From contig JAFPCJ010000188.1 of the NCBI GenBank assembly GCA_017423885.1, forward strand, positions 1 to 10,003: 10,003 nucleotides of DNA, written 5' to 3'. Positions 1 through 7,486 of the stretch are shown here, one piece after another. The DNA is from Clostridia bacterium. GTDB taxonomy: Bacteria; Bacillota_A; Clostridia; Oscillospirales; Acutalibacteraceae. A program made the position numbers and the translations under genes. Each line of letters opens with the position of its first letter. Position 1 is the stretch's first letter. Below the pieces are notes generated by a model. The model was not told the DNA's origin and did no database searches. It worked only from the letters and a program-made list of their open reading frames with translations.

Positions 1-401
1 TTCTCGCGGATATAGTTCATCATCTCATCGTCGCTCATAGCGGCAGGGTTATCCGAAAGACCGTTTTCGGCAACGTAATCCTCAATAAGCTTGTCGGCTC
101 TGTGGCGGGTCTTACACTGCTTGCAGTCCATAAGCGGATCGGAGAAGCCGCCGAGGTGTCCCGAAGCTACCCATGTTTCGGGATTCATCAGAATTGCGCT
201 GTCAAGACCTACGTTATAAGGGCTTTCCTGAACGAACTTTTTCCACCATGCTCTTTTGATGTTATTCTTAAGCTCAACACCTAACGGGCCGTAGTCCCAT
301 GAGTTTGCAAGTCCGCCGTATATCTCACTTCCGGGATATACAAAGCCGCGACCCTTTGCAAGAGCAACTATAGTATCCATTGTTTTTTTACTGTTTTCCA
401 T
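1..401 (-). CDS. glyS: Glycine--tRNA ligase, alpha2 type, N-terminal part
   Basis: Reading leftward from an ATG at 401, the frame stays open for 133 codons to the window edge, so the gene is cut at its 3' end. The start follows an AAAGGAG ribosome binding site (409-415) by 7 nt. The N-terminus contains stretches typical of the class II homodimeric glycyl-tRNA synthetase: [20 protein letters not shown] near residues 22-41, then [29 protein letters not shown] and the zinc-type CKQC near residues 102-105. The enzyme charges tRNA-Gly in the cytoplasm and is essential; family members are about 460 residues. It is transcribed divergently from the small gene at 575. The 5' leader is only about 50 nt, so there is no room for a glycine T-box. 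Recognition is from family knowledge of these motifs and is firm. Confidence 0.95.
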   Translation of the reverse strand, partial: MENSKKTMDTIVALAKGRGFVYPGSEIYGGLANSWDYGPLGVELKNNIKRAWWKKFVQESPYNVGLDSAILMNPETWVASGHLGGFSDPLMDCKQCKTRHRADKLIEDYVAENGLSDNPAAMSDDEMMNYIRE

Positions 402-460
402 ATTTATTCTCCTTTAGAAAAGTTTATGCACATAAAAACACATTTTTCTACAAATACTAT

Positions 461-487
461 ATTATACAAATTTCGCGAAAATGTCAA
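461..487 (-). promoter_or_regulatory. Probable glyS promoter with an internal palindrome
   Basis: On the minus strand, TTGACA (482-487) and TATAAT (461-466) are both perfect hexamers but are separated by only 15 bp, shorter than the usual 17. A perfect 10-bp palindrome, TTTCGCGAAA (471-480), lies inside the spacer. The element sits about 60 bp upstream of the glyS start. The short spacer could mean a weak or activator-dependent promoter, or that the true -10 is a less perfect hexamer nearby. Confidence 0.45.
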
Positions 488-515
488 TTATTAAAAATCA
501 TCAAAAGAATGCAAC

Positions 516-544
516 TTGACATATTAATATGTATGGTTTATACT
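516..544 (+). promoter_or_regulatory. Sigma-A promoter for the small gene at 575
   Basis: TTGACA (516-521) and TATACT (539-544) are separated by exactly 17 bp. An overlapping TATAAT at 545-550 would give a 23-bp spacer and is less likely to be used. The predicted start is near 551, leaving a leader of about 25 nt that carries the AGGAG site at 561-565. No separate promoter is obvious before uvrA, so this one may also supply uvrA. Confidence 0.75.
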
Positions 545-574
545 TATAATATCAATTTTTAGGAGATATAGACC

Positions 575-859
575 ATGGCTGAAAACAATTTTTTAACTTA
601 TAAGGGTAAACCGCTCGTTCGTAAGGGCAATGAGATATTCTACGGCGATATGTCCGAGAAATATGCTGTTCGCTTTGAGATACTTTCAAGCTCCAAGGAT
701 GGCGGAATAGAGATCGCGGATAAGGTATCGGTCAAGCTTATCAGTAATGACAGTGACCGTCCCATTGCAGAGCGCGTTACCAAGGAGACCGAGAAAAAGA
801 CCCTTTTTGATGCGCTTGATATCGGATTTATCTGGCTTGAAAGAGCGCTTAAGGATTAA
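575..859 (+). CDS. Small conserved hypothetical protein (94 aa)
   Basis: A 94-residue soluble protein starting at ATG 575, with AGGAG at 561-565 (9-nt spacing) and a good promoter just upstream, so it is very likely expressed. It has no signal peptide, no membrane segment and no cysteine. The sequence alternates hydrophobic and charged residues in a way that suggests a small beta-sheet domain (YKGKPLVRKGNEIFYGD near residues 9-25) followed by a C-terminal helix (FDALDIGFIWLERALKD). I recall similar short proteins in Clostridia but know of no function and no named domain. Its stop is 99 bp before uvrA on the same strand; a shared transcript would make it a candidate accessory gene for that operon, but nothing in the protein itself points to DNA repair. 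Confidence 0.8.
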   Translation: MAENNFLTYKGKPLVRKGNEIFYGDMSEKYAVRFEILSSSKDGGIEIADKVSVKLISNDSDRPIAERVTKETEKKTLFDALDIGFIWLERALKD

Positions 860-884
860 GAGTGATTTTGATTCACGAAACAAA

Positions 885-920
885 ACGGGGTTGTCTCAAG
901 AAAAAAGGGGACAGCCTCGT
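885..920 (+). promoter_or_regulatory. RNA hairpin between the small gene and uvrA
   Basis: ACGGGGTTGTC (885-895) pairs with GACAGCCTCGT (910-920) through 11 positions including two G-U pairs, and the stem extends inward by two more pairs (896-897 with 908-909), leaving a 10-nt A-rich loop. No T-tract follows, so this is not a standard intrinsic terminator. It ends 25 nt before the uvrA ribosome binding site. Possible roles are RNA stabilisation or processing, a protein-binding site, or a degenerate terminator. The G-U pairs make the hairpin stronger in the plus-strand transcript as a wobble stem than as perfect inverted-repeat DNA. Confidence 0.5.
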
Positions 921-958
921 TGTGCTTCGAAAAGTGAGAAAAAACGGAGGAAAAACAG

Positions 959-3796
959 TTGGCAAGTGATAAAATAGTTATCAAGGGCGCAAATGAACAT
1001 AATCTTAAGAATGTGGATGTTGTGATACCGCGCGATAAGCTTGTGGTGTTTACAGGGCTTTCGGGAAGCGGCAAGTCCTCCCTTGCTTTTGACACGATAT
1101 ATGCAGAGGGTCAGCGCAGATATGTTGAGTCTTTGTCAAGCTATGCGCGTCAGTTTTTGGGTCAGATGGAAAAGCCGAATGTCGACAGTATCGACGGTCT
1201 TTCGCCCGCGATATCCATAGATCAGAAGACTACTTCTAAAAACCCCCGCTCAACTGTTGGAACAGTTACCGAAATATATGATTATCTGCGTCTTTTGTAT
1301 GCGCGCGTGGGTGTTCCTCATTGCCCTGTTTGCGGCAAGGAGATAAGCCAGCAGACCACCGATCAAATAGTAGATACCGTAATGCGCTTGCCCGAAGCCA
1401 GCCGTATTCAAGTGCTTTCTCCCATTGTAAAGGGAAGAAAGGGCGAGTATGTAAAGGAGCTTGAGGGAGTCAGAAAATCGGGCTATTCGCGAGTAAGAAT
1501 AGACGGTAATATGTATGACCTTGCCGAGGAAATAAAGCTTGAAAAGAATAAAAAGCATTGGATAGAGGTAGTGGTAGACCGTCTTGTGATTAAACCCGAG
1601 ATAGCATCCCGCCTTACTGACAGTATCGAGACAGCGGTCTCACTTTCGGGCGGACTTGTGGCTGTAGATGTAATAGGCGGAGAGGAGCTTCAGTTTTCTC
1701 AAAGCTATGCCTGCGAGGAGCACGGTATCAGCATCCCCGAGCTTACTCCTACCATGTTTTCCTTTAACAATCCTATGGGCGCTTGCCCTACATGTACCGG
1801 AATCGGAATGTTTATGAAGGTGGATCCGCGCCTCATTGTTAATGACGAGGATAAATCTCTGCTTGAAGGTGCTATAAAGGCTTCCGGCTGGGGCGTTAAT
1901 TCATGGTTCAATCCCGATGCAGGCGCTATTGCCACTATGTACTATAAGGGAATTGCAGACTACTTCGGATTTGATATAAATACCCCTTGGAAGGATATTC
2001 CTGACGAGGGTAAGAATGCTGTGCTCTACGGTACGGGTGAAGTAAAGCTTAACCTTACAAGAAATACCGATTGGGGCGGCGGCACCTATCAGGCCCCATT
2101 TGAGGGTGTTGTAAATAATCTTGAGCGCAGATATAAGGAGACAACGAGCGACTATTCGCGTAACGAGATAGAAAGCTATATGACCGAAAGCGCCTGCCCC
2201 GACTGTAAGGGTGCCCGCCTTAAGCCTGAATACCTTGCGGTAACGGTTGGCGGCATCAATATCAAGCAGTTCTGCGATATGTCGGTCAATGATGAACTGG
2301 AATTCATTGAAGGCCTTGTGTTCGGTGAGCGCGATACCATGATTGCAAAGCCTATTATCAAGGAGATACGCGAGCGTCTTACCTTTTTGAGAAGCGTGGG
2401 TCTTGATTATTTGTGTCTGTCACGCTCCTCGGGTACTCTTTCAGGCGGAGAAAGTCAGCGTATCCGCCTTGCAACGCAGATTGGTTCTTCGCTTATGGGA
2501 GTGCTTTACATTCTTGATGAGCCGAGCATAGGACTTCATCAGCGCGATAACGAGCGTCTGCTTGAAACGCTCAAGCGCTTGCGTGACCTTGGAAATACTC
2601 TTATCGTAGTAGAGCATGATGAGGACACGATGCGTGCCGCCGATTATATTGTTGACGTAGGTCCCGGAGCGGGAATACACGGCGGTAACATCGTATTTAC
2701 AGGTACACCCGAGGAGCTTGGAGGCTGTACCGATTCAATAACCTCGGATTACCTTACAGGTCGCAAAAAGATACCTGTTCCGCAAAAGCGCCGCAAAGGA
2801 AACGGCGGTCAGCTTGTTATAAAGGGAGCGGGTGAAAACAACCTTAAGAACATTACGGTGAAAATACCGCTCGGTCAGTTTGTCTGTGTTACGGGAGTTT
2901 CGGGAAGCGGTAAGTCCTCGCTTGTAAACGATATAATTTATAAGCTACTTGCAAATAAGCTTAACCGCGCCAAAACGATACCGGGAAAATATAAGTTGGT
3001 AGAGGGAATAGAACTGCTTGACAAGGTTATTGATATCGATCAGTCGCCTATAGGACGCACTCCGCGAAGCAATCCTGCCACCTATACAGGCGTGTTCAAT
3101 GATATCCGCGAGCTTTTCGCGCAGACCAAGGATGCAAAGACTCACGGCTACAGCGCAGGACGTTTTTCCTTTAATGTCAAGGGCGGACGGTGCGAAGCCT
3201 GTCAGGGTGACGGTATCCTTAAAATAGAGATGCATTTCCTGCCCGATATTTACGTGCCCTGCGAGGTCTGCGGCGGCACGCGTTATAACCGCGAGACGCT
3301 GAATGTCCGTTATAAGGGCAAAAATATATACGAAGTGCTTGAAATGACGGTTGAAGAGGGTATGAACTTCTTTGAGAGCGTGCCCAAGATACACCGAAAG
3401 CTTAAAACGCTTTTTGATGTGGGTCTTGGTTACATCAAGATAGGTCAGCCGGCAACTACACTTTCGGGCGGTGAGGCACAGCGCGTCAAGCTTGCTACCG
3501 AGCTTTCAAAGCGTCCTACAGGCAAGACGATTTATATACTTGATGAGCCTACTACGGGGCTTCATACTGCCGATGTCCACCGTCTTATAGAGGTGCTTCA
3601 GCATTTTGTTGACGGCGGCAACACCGTGCTTGTTATCGAGCATAACCTTGATGTCATCAAGACGGCAGATACCGTTATCGACCTAGGCCCCGAGGGCGGA
3701 GACCGAGGCGGAAGTGTTGTATGCTGCGGCACACCCGAAAAGGTTGCCGAATGTGCCGAATCATACACAGGTAAATTTCTTAAAAAGATGCTGTAA
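959..3796 (+). CDS. uvrA: Excinuclease ABC subunit A (UvrA)
   Basis: A full-length 945-residue UvrA, the damage-recognition ATPase of nucleotide excision repair, which loads UvrB onto damaged DNA. It has two ABC ATPase modules. The first has Walker A GLSGSGKS (33-40), signature LSGGESQ (494-500) and Walker B ILDEPS with D520-E521. The second has Walker A GVSGSGKS (646-653), signature LSGGEAQ (835-841) and Walker B with D862-E863. Zinc-module cysteines are visible at C122/C125, C276/C279 and, in the DNA-binding zinc finger, C745/C748 and C768/C771. Translation starts at TTG 959, placed by GGAGG at 946-950 (8-nt spacing) and by homology to the usual N-terminus. uvrB and uvrC are not in the window. 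I see no GAAC-N4-GTTC type LexA box upstream. No terminator follows the stop, so read-through into the gene at 3866 is possible. Confidence 0.98.
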   Translation: MASDKIVIKGANEHNLKNVDVVIPRDKLVVFTGLSGSGKSSLAFDTIYAEGQRRYVESLSSYARQFLGQMEKPNVDSIDGLSPAISIDQKTTSKNPRSTVGTVTEIYDYLRLLYARVGVPHCPVCGKEISQQTTDQIVDTVMRLPEASRIQVLSPIVKGRKGEYVKELEGVRKSGYSRVRIDGNMYDLAEEIKLEKNKKHWIEVVVDRLVIKPEIASRLTDSIETAVSLSGGLVAVDVIGGEELQFSQSYACEEHGISIPELTPTMFSFNNPMGACPTCTGIGMFMKVDPRLIVNDEDKSLLEGAIKASGWGVNSWFNPDAGAIATMYYKGIADYFGFDINTPWKDIPDEGKNAVLYGTGEVKLNLTRNTDWGGGTYQAPFEGVVNNLERRYKETTSDYSRNEIESYMTESACPDCKGARLKPEYLAVTVGGINIKQFCDMSVNDELEFIEGLVFGERDTMIAKPIIKEIRERLTFLRSVGLDYLCLSRSSGTLSGGESQRIRLATQIGSSLMGVLYILDEPSIGLHQRDNERLLETLKRLRDLGNTLIVVEHDEDTMRAADYIVDVGPGAGIHGGNIVFTGTPEELGGCTDSITSDYLTGRKKIPVPQKRRKGNGGQLVIKGAGENNLKNITVKIPLGQFVCVTGVSGSGKSSLVNDIIYKLLANKLNRAKTIPGKYKLVEGIELLDKVIDIDQSPIGRTPRSNPATYTGVFNDIRELFAQTKDAKTHGYSAGRFSFNVKGGRCEACQGDGILKIEMHFLPDIYVPCEVCGGTRYNRETLNVRYKGKNIYEVLEMTVEEGMNFFESVPKIHRKLKTLFDVGLGYIKIGQPATTLSGGEAQRVKLATELSKRPTGKTIYILDEPTTGLHTADVHRLIEVLQHFVDGGNTVLVIEHNLDVIKTADTVIDLGPEGGDRGGSVVCCGTPEKVAECAESYTGKFLKKML

Positions 3797-3865
3797 AATA
3801 TTTACACATTATTCACCAAAAGCAATATAAAAGCATGTAAAATAGGAGAAAAGGGGAGTGAAAGG

Positions 3866-4708
3866 GTGTTCGGTTACATCAGAGCCGATAAGGCAGAGCT
3901 GAAAATTCGTGAATACGAGGTATATAAGGCTGTTTACTGCACCCTTTGCCGCACTCTCGGGCGACGCTACGGAATTCTTTCCCGCCTTACTTTAAGCTAC
4001 GATTTCACCTTTTTAGCGATGCTGCAGTTGGGAATGAATGATGCTAATGTCTGCATGGAGCAAAAGCGATGCGCCTTTAATCCTTTGAAAAAGTGCAACT
4101 ACTGTAAGGACGATACCGCCCTTAAAATGCCTGCCGCCGCGGCAATGATAATGCTTTATTATAAGCTTGCCGACAATATTGCCGATGAAAAGGGACTGAA
4201 AAAGCTTGGCTACATGCTGCTTAAGCCCTGCTTTGCATCGGCGCGCAAAAAGGCGGCAAGAGATTATCCGCAGCTTGAGAAAATAGTTTCACAGTACATT
4301 GAAAGCCAAAATGGGCTTGAAAAAAATGGATGTCGCGAGCTTGACAGAGTTGCCGATCCCACTGCCAAAGCACTATCACAGATACTAATGCTTTGCAGTG
4401 AGGATGAAATGCAGAAAAGGGTGCTTGAGCGGCTGGGGTATTGTCTCGGCAGATATATATACCTGCTTGATGCCGCTTGTGATCTTGAGCGTGACCTGAA
4501 GGTCGGCTCGTATAATGTTCTGGCATTCGAAGCTGAAGAGGACATAAAGAAATATGCGCGCGAGCGTATATCGCCGCAACTATATTTTTGTATAAACGAG
4601 GCAGGCAGAGCGTTTGAGTTGCTTGAACTTAAGCGATTTAAGCCTATACTCGGTAACATAATCTATTTAGGTTTAGAAAAAACATTTATTGAGGAGTTTA
4701 AAAAATGA
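3866..4708 (+). CDS. DUF5685 family protein
   Basis: A 280-residue protein starting at GTG 3866, with AAGGGGAG at 3851-3858 (7-nt spacing). The N-terminus FGYIRADKAELKIREYEVY followed by YCTLCRTLGRRYG is what I recognise as the DUF5685 family of Clostridia, which has no assigned function. Six N-terminal cysteines form a likely metal site: C25-x2-C28, then C63, C69 and C77-x2-C80. The rest is predicted largely alpha-helical, with two acidic clusters about 100 residues apart: D103/D107 (LADNIADE) and D202/D206/D210 (LLDAACDLERD, then KVGSYN). This layout resembles the paired DxxxD motifs of squalene/phytoene-synthase-type enzymes, but that is an inference. The 3' end overlaps the J-protein start by 4 bp (ATGA), implying translational coupling. 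The 69-bp gap after uvrA holds only weak promoter-like hexamers. Confidence 0.85.
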   Translation: MFGYIRADKAELKIREYEVYKAVYCTLCRTLGRRYGILSRLTLSYDFTFLAMLQLGMNDANVCMEQKRCAFNPLKKCNYCKDDTALKMPAAAAMIMLYYKLADNIADEKGLKKLGYMLLKPCFASARKKAARDYPQLEKIVSQYIESQNGLEKNGCRELDRVADPTAKALSQILMLCSEDEMQKRVLERLGYCLGRYIYLLDAACDLERDLKVGSYNVLAFEAEEDIKKYARERISPQLYFCINEAGRAFELLELKRFKPILGNIIYLGLEKTFIEEFKK

Positions 4709-5322
4709 AAGATCCCTATTCCGTTTTAGGAATTGACCGTAGCGCTACGGATGAGCAGGTCAAAAAGGCATATAAGGAGCAGGCAAGAAAATATCATCCC
4801 GATAATTATGACGATAATCCGCTTTCCGATCTTGCGGCTGAAAAAATGAAAGAGATAAACGAAGCATACGATTCGATAATGAACGAGCGCCGCAATAAGG
4901 GGGCGTCCTCGAATAACTATTCGGGCGGCTACTCGGGCGGTGCATCGGCATTCCCCGAGATCAGAACACTTATAAATCAGGGCAGACTCGAGGAAGCGCA
5001 GGAGCTGCTTGACGGCGTTCCCCCACAAAGCCGTACTGCCGAATGGTATTTTCTTAACGGTACCGTGCAGTACCGTCGCGGATGGTTTGATAATGCTTTT
5101 ACAAGCTTTGCAACAGCCAGCCGTATGGATCCGCAAAATCCCGAGTACCGTAACGCTATGAATAACGCACAGCGTCAGGCAGGCAGACAAACAAGCCCTT
5201 ATCATTCCTATGGCGGTTCAACTGAATGTAACACCTGTGATCTTTGTCAGGGACTGTTTTGTGCTGATTGCTGTTGTGAACTTATGGGCGGTAATCTGTG
5301 CTCCTGCTTCGGTTGCCGATGA
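4705..5322 (+). CDS. J-domain protein with TPR-like middle and cysteine-rich tail
   Basis: A 205-residue DnaJ-related co-chaperone, not classical DnaJ, which is nearly twice as long. Residues 1-62 form a J domain with the HPD signature at 31-33, the site that stimulates Hsp70 (DnaK) ATPase. A Gly/Ser-rich linker (68-82) follows. Residues 85-155 look like helical TPR-type repeats (LINQGRLEEAQELLDGV, then WYFLNGTVQYRRGWFDNAF, then MDPQNPEYR). The last 31 residues (175-205) hold ten cysteines: C175, C178, C181, C186, C189-C191, C199, C201 and C204. GAGGAG (4691-4696) precedes the ATG by 8 nt. It overlaps the DUF5685 stop by 4 bp and the membrane-protein start by 4 bp, so the three are almost certainly made together. 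The tail could bind metal or carry a lipid or membrane anchor. Confidence 0.9.
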   Translation: MKDPYSVLGIDRSATDEQVKKAYKEQARKYHPDNYDDNPLSDLAAEKMKEINEAYDSIMNERRNKGASSNNYSGGYSGGASAFPEIRTLINQGRLEEAQELLDGVPPQSRTAEWYFLNGTVQYRRGWFDNAFTSFATASRMDPQNPEYRNAMNNAQRQAGRQTSPYHSYGGSTECNTCDLCQGLFCADCCCELMGGNLCSCFGCR

Positions 5323-5846
5323 AAAAAACTGCTAAGATCACCTTTTGCGCCATGCTTGCCGCGCTTGCGGCAATAGCGTGCCTTGCGGCATACTTTCCGT
5401 ACATCACCTATGCCGCGCCTGCTATTGCAGGACTGATGCTGCTTCCGGCGGTTATAGAGATCAATGTATTCTGGGCGTTTGGCGGCTTTGCGGCTTCACT
5501 TTTGCCTGTGCTTTTGCTTGCCGAAACCGAGGCGAAGCTGTTATACTTATTTTTCTTCGGCTGGTACCCGATAGTAAAGGCGCTGATAGAGCGTATTGAC
5601 CGCCGCCGTATAGAATGGCCGATAAAGGTGGCTGTTTTCAATGTTGCTATTGTTTCGGCTTACTTCGTTATTTCGCGTTTTACCGATGTTTCACTTGAGG
5701 AATTCGGACAGCTCGGCAAATACGGTGCGATAATTTTCCTGATTGCAGGAAATGTGGTTTTTGTACTCTACGATATTGCCGTAAATCAGGTAGCATCCAT
5801 ATATATGGTACGCATTCACCGTCATATAAAACGTCTTTTTAAATGA
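5319..5846 (+). CDS. Six-helix integral membrane protein (ECF S-component-like)
   Basis: A 175-residue protein with about six hydrophobic segments, near residues 8-25, 31-48, 50-68, 74-90, 101-120 and 135-155, and a basic C-terminus (RIHRHIKRLFK). ATG 5319 is chosen because it forms an ATGA overlap with the preceding stop, the same junction used one gene earlier; a GTG seven codons upstream (5298) is in frame but would lie deeper in the J-protein gene. No clear ribosome binding site is present, which fits translational coupling. The size, the six segments and the N-terminal lysines with a small-residue-rich first helix resemble substrate-binding S components of ECF vitamin transporters, but no EcfA/EcfT genes are here and I cannot name a substrate. 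It is also the last gene before the terminator at 5860. Confidence 0.8.
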   Translation: MKKTAKITFCAMLAALAAIACLAAYFPYITYAAPAIAGLMLLPAVIEINVFWAFGGFAASLLPVLLLAETEAKLLYLFFFGWYPIVKALIERIDRRRIEWPIKVAVFNVAIVSAYFVISRFTDVSLEEFGQLGKYGAIIFLIAGNVVFVLYDIAVNQVASIYMVRIHRHIKRLFK

Positions 5847-5859
5847 TCAAAACAAAAAC

Positions 5860-5906
5860 AACACATGCGATAAAGGTGAAAATTAAACCTTAACCGCATG
5901 TGTTTT
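5860..5906. terminator. Bidirectional intrinsic terminator
   Basis: AACACATGCG (5860-5869) pairs perfectly with CGCATGTGTT (5895-5904). An inner pairing of AAGGT (5873-5877) with ACCTT (5887-5891) extends the structure. Rightward, the stem is followed by TTATTATTTATATT; leftward, it is followed by a T-rich run (complement of 5851-5859). It lies between convergent genes, ending the uvrA-side transcripts in one direction and the dinB transcript in the other. Confidence 0.88.
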
Positions 5907-5923
5907 ATTATTTATATTATAAA

Positions 5924-7102
5924 TTATAATGTTCTTCCGCGTTTTATGCTTGATTTACCGAAGCGTTCACGAAGCGAATCGATAGAGCTTTCGATAATTC
6001 TGTCCTTGCTGTCGTCTGCTTCCTCAAAAAACATATCCTGCTGAACAGCATAGGTGTCATCGCGCAAGGATGATACCCGAAGACCTACCGAGCGTAAAGG
6101 CATATCCCAAAGATAGTTTTCTTGGAATAGCTCAAAGCCCTTTTTGGCGATGGTCATGGAAAGATCGGTAGGGGATGAAAGCGCGCGACTGAATTCCTTC
6201 ACCTTAAGCGCGGTGGTTCTTGTATGCACTTGAATAGAACCGGCATACAGCGAATATTTACGCAATTCATGCGCGATAGTCTCGGCTTGCGAAATGAAGA
6301 TGGACCATACCTCATCTGGAGTGGTAATGTCCTTTGCAGGGGTGATGGAACGACCGATGCTTTTAGGAATATGCTCGCATTGATAGGGCAAAACAGGGGA
6401 ATTATCCTCTCCGAGAGCGTATTCCTTCAGTTGGCGTCCGTTTTTACCTAAAAGCCGCTCAAGCGTCAGGTCATCGCACTCGGCTACATCGCCTATAGTA
6501 AGTATACCGAGGTCTCCGAGCCGTTTTGTGGTGCTTTTGCCTACAAACAGTAATTCACTCACCGCAAGCGGCCATACCTTTTGCTTGAAGTTTTCGCGCG
6601 TTATTACCGTAACGGCATCAGGCTTTTTCATATCGGAGCCGAGCTTTGCAAATACCTTGTTGAAGCTTACCCCTACAGATACCGTAAGTCCAAGCTCTTT
6701 TTTTACAGCCGCACGGATGCTTTCGGCAATAGCTTCACCGTCCCCGAAAAGCAGGGTACTGCCTGTAACATCAAGCCATGCCTCGTCTATCCCGAAAGGC
6801 TCTAAAAGATCGGTGTAGCGTGAGAGGATCGAGCGGGTAGCCTCTGAATACTTGCGGTATTTTTCATAATTTGGCCGCAATATCACAAGCTCGGGGCATT
6901 TTGCCTTGGCTTCCCATACCGCCTCGGCGGTTTTTACACCGTATTTTTTGGCAATCTCATTTTTTGCGAGCACTATTCCGTGCCGTTCCTCGGCACTTCC
7001 GCAGACCGCAACAGGCACATCGTAAAGGGTAGGGTTATCAAGCAGAGAGACCGAGGCAAAAAAATTGTTAAGGTCACAATGCAATATAATTCTATCTGCC
7101 AT
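5924..7102 (-). CDS. dinB: Y-family DNA polymerase IV (DinB)
   Basis: A 392-residue translesion polymerase. Catalytic metal ligands are visible in HCDLNNFFASV (D10) and FGIDEAWLDVTGS (D106, E107). F15 aligns with the aromatic steric-gate position of the family, which excludes ribonucleotides. The palm/fingers are followed by helix-hairpin-helix (SELLFVGKSTTKRLGDLGI) and little-finger regions. Near the C-terminus, QQDMFF (354-359) resembles a beta-clamp-binding peptide. ATG 7102 is chosen over an upstream in-frame ATG at 7135 because AAAGGAG (7111-7117) lies 8 nt before it and because homologues begin here. It is 57 bp downstream of the sigma-like gene on the same strand and has its own promoter too. 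DinB bypasses lesions with low fidelity; placement behind an XRE/ImmA switch suggests induction by damage, which is inference. Confidence 0.96.
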   Translation of the reverse strand: MADRIILHCDLNNFFASVSLLDNPTLYDVPVAVCGSAEERHGIVLAKNEIAKKYGVKTAEAVWEAKAKCPELVILRPNYEKYRKYSEATRSILSRYTDLLEPFGIDEAWLDVTGSTLLFGDGEAIAESIRAAVKKELGLTVSVGVSFNKVFAKLGSDMKKPDAVTVITRENFKQKVWPLAVSELLFVGKSTTKRLGDLGILTIGDVAECDDLTLERLLGKNGRQLKEYALGEDNSPVLPYQCEHIPKSIGRSITPAKDITTPDEVWSIFISQAETIAHELRKYSLYAGSIQVHTRTTALKVKEFSRALSSPTDLSMTIAKKGFELFQENYLWDMPLRSVGLRVSSLRDDTYAVQQDMFFEEADDSKDRIIESSIDSLRERFGKSSIKRGRTL

Positions 7103-7123
7103 ATAAACCACTCCTTTATATGA

Positions 7124-7152
7124 ATTATACTCCAAAAGGTTGACAGTGTAAA
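7124..7152 (-). promoter_or_regulatory. dinB proximal promoter
   Basis: On the minus strand, TTTACA (7147-7152) and TATAAT (7124-7129) are spaced by exactly 17 bp. The predicted start, near 7117, would leave a very short leader that begins close to the AAAGGAG ribosome binding site, so the start may be a base or two upstream. The spacer does not contain the ATTACGAAA half-site found at 7905-8026, and no LexA-type GAAC-N4-GTTC palindrome is visible. This would give dinB a basal supply independent of the upstream switch. Confidence 0.6.
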
Positions 7153-7159
7153 GAGCTTT

Positions 7160-7486
7160 TTAGCTTATGCCAAACGGCATAAAGACCTCAAGTGCTTTTC
7201 GGTGCAGACGCTGTATATGCCTTGTGCTGTAGCACATTCTTTCGGCAATCTCCTCAAGCGAGCGACCGTTTATGTATTTTTGAGAAAGCACTTCCGAAAG
7301 TGTTTCATCGTTTACAGCGGCAATTTCTGCTTCGATCATGTCTCTGATAAATATTGCCTTGTTTAATTGACCAAAGCAATTATTATGTGTATCGGGATAG
7401 GTTGCCATCATATCGTTTAAGCGCTCTATCTTTGTGAGCTGAAGTCTGTACCGTTTCAAATATTCCTTCTTATCTTCAATAGTCAT
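7160..7486 (-). CDS. Sigma-70 region 4-like HTH protein (phage-type)
   Basis: A 108-residue protein. An N-terminal coiled region (residues 5-60) precedes a helix-turn-helix at about 66-100 (LSQKYINGRSLEEIAERM, then YSTRHIQRLHRKAL), closely resembling region 4 of sigma factors as seen in small phage and ICE regulators of the DUF1492/ArpU/RinA type. Such proteins activate late or structural genes in phages; which group this one belongs to I cannot say. ATG 7486 follows AAGGGG by 8 nt. Its first 11 bp overlap the end of the Zn-ribbon gene, implying co-transcription and coupling. It has no region 2, so it is unlikely to be a complete sigma factor. Its targets are not visible; dinB directly downstream is one candidate. 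Confidence 0.82.
   Translation of the reverse strand: MTIEDKKEYLKRYRLQLTKIERLNDMMATYPDTHNNCFGQLNKAIFIRDMIEAEIAAVNDETLSEVLSQKYINGRSLEEIAERMCYSTRHIQRLHRKALEVFMPFGIS

Noticed and set aside
402..460. Glycine T-box leader for glyS
   Set aside because: The stretch is too short and AT-rich, with no specifier stem, T-box sequence or terminator hairpin.
885..920. Intrinsic terminator after the small gene
   Set aside because: The stem is good but no T-tract follows; kept only as an unexplained hairpin.
3797..3865. Promoter between uvrA and the DUF5685 gene
   Set aside because: TTTACA at 3801 and AT-rich -10-like hexamers near 3826-3843 have spacings of 19 bp or more; too weak to list as a feature.
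5298..5318. GTG start at 5298 for the membrane protein
   Set aside because: ATG 5319 overlaps the preceding stop as ATGA, matching the junction one gene earlier, and puts lysines directly before the first helix.
7103..7135. Longer dinB start at 7135
   Set aside because: It would place the AAAGGAG site and the end of the promoter inside the coding region and adds eleven residues not typical of the family.
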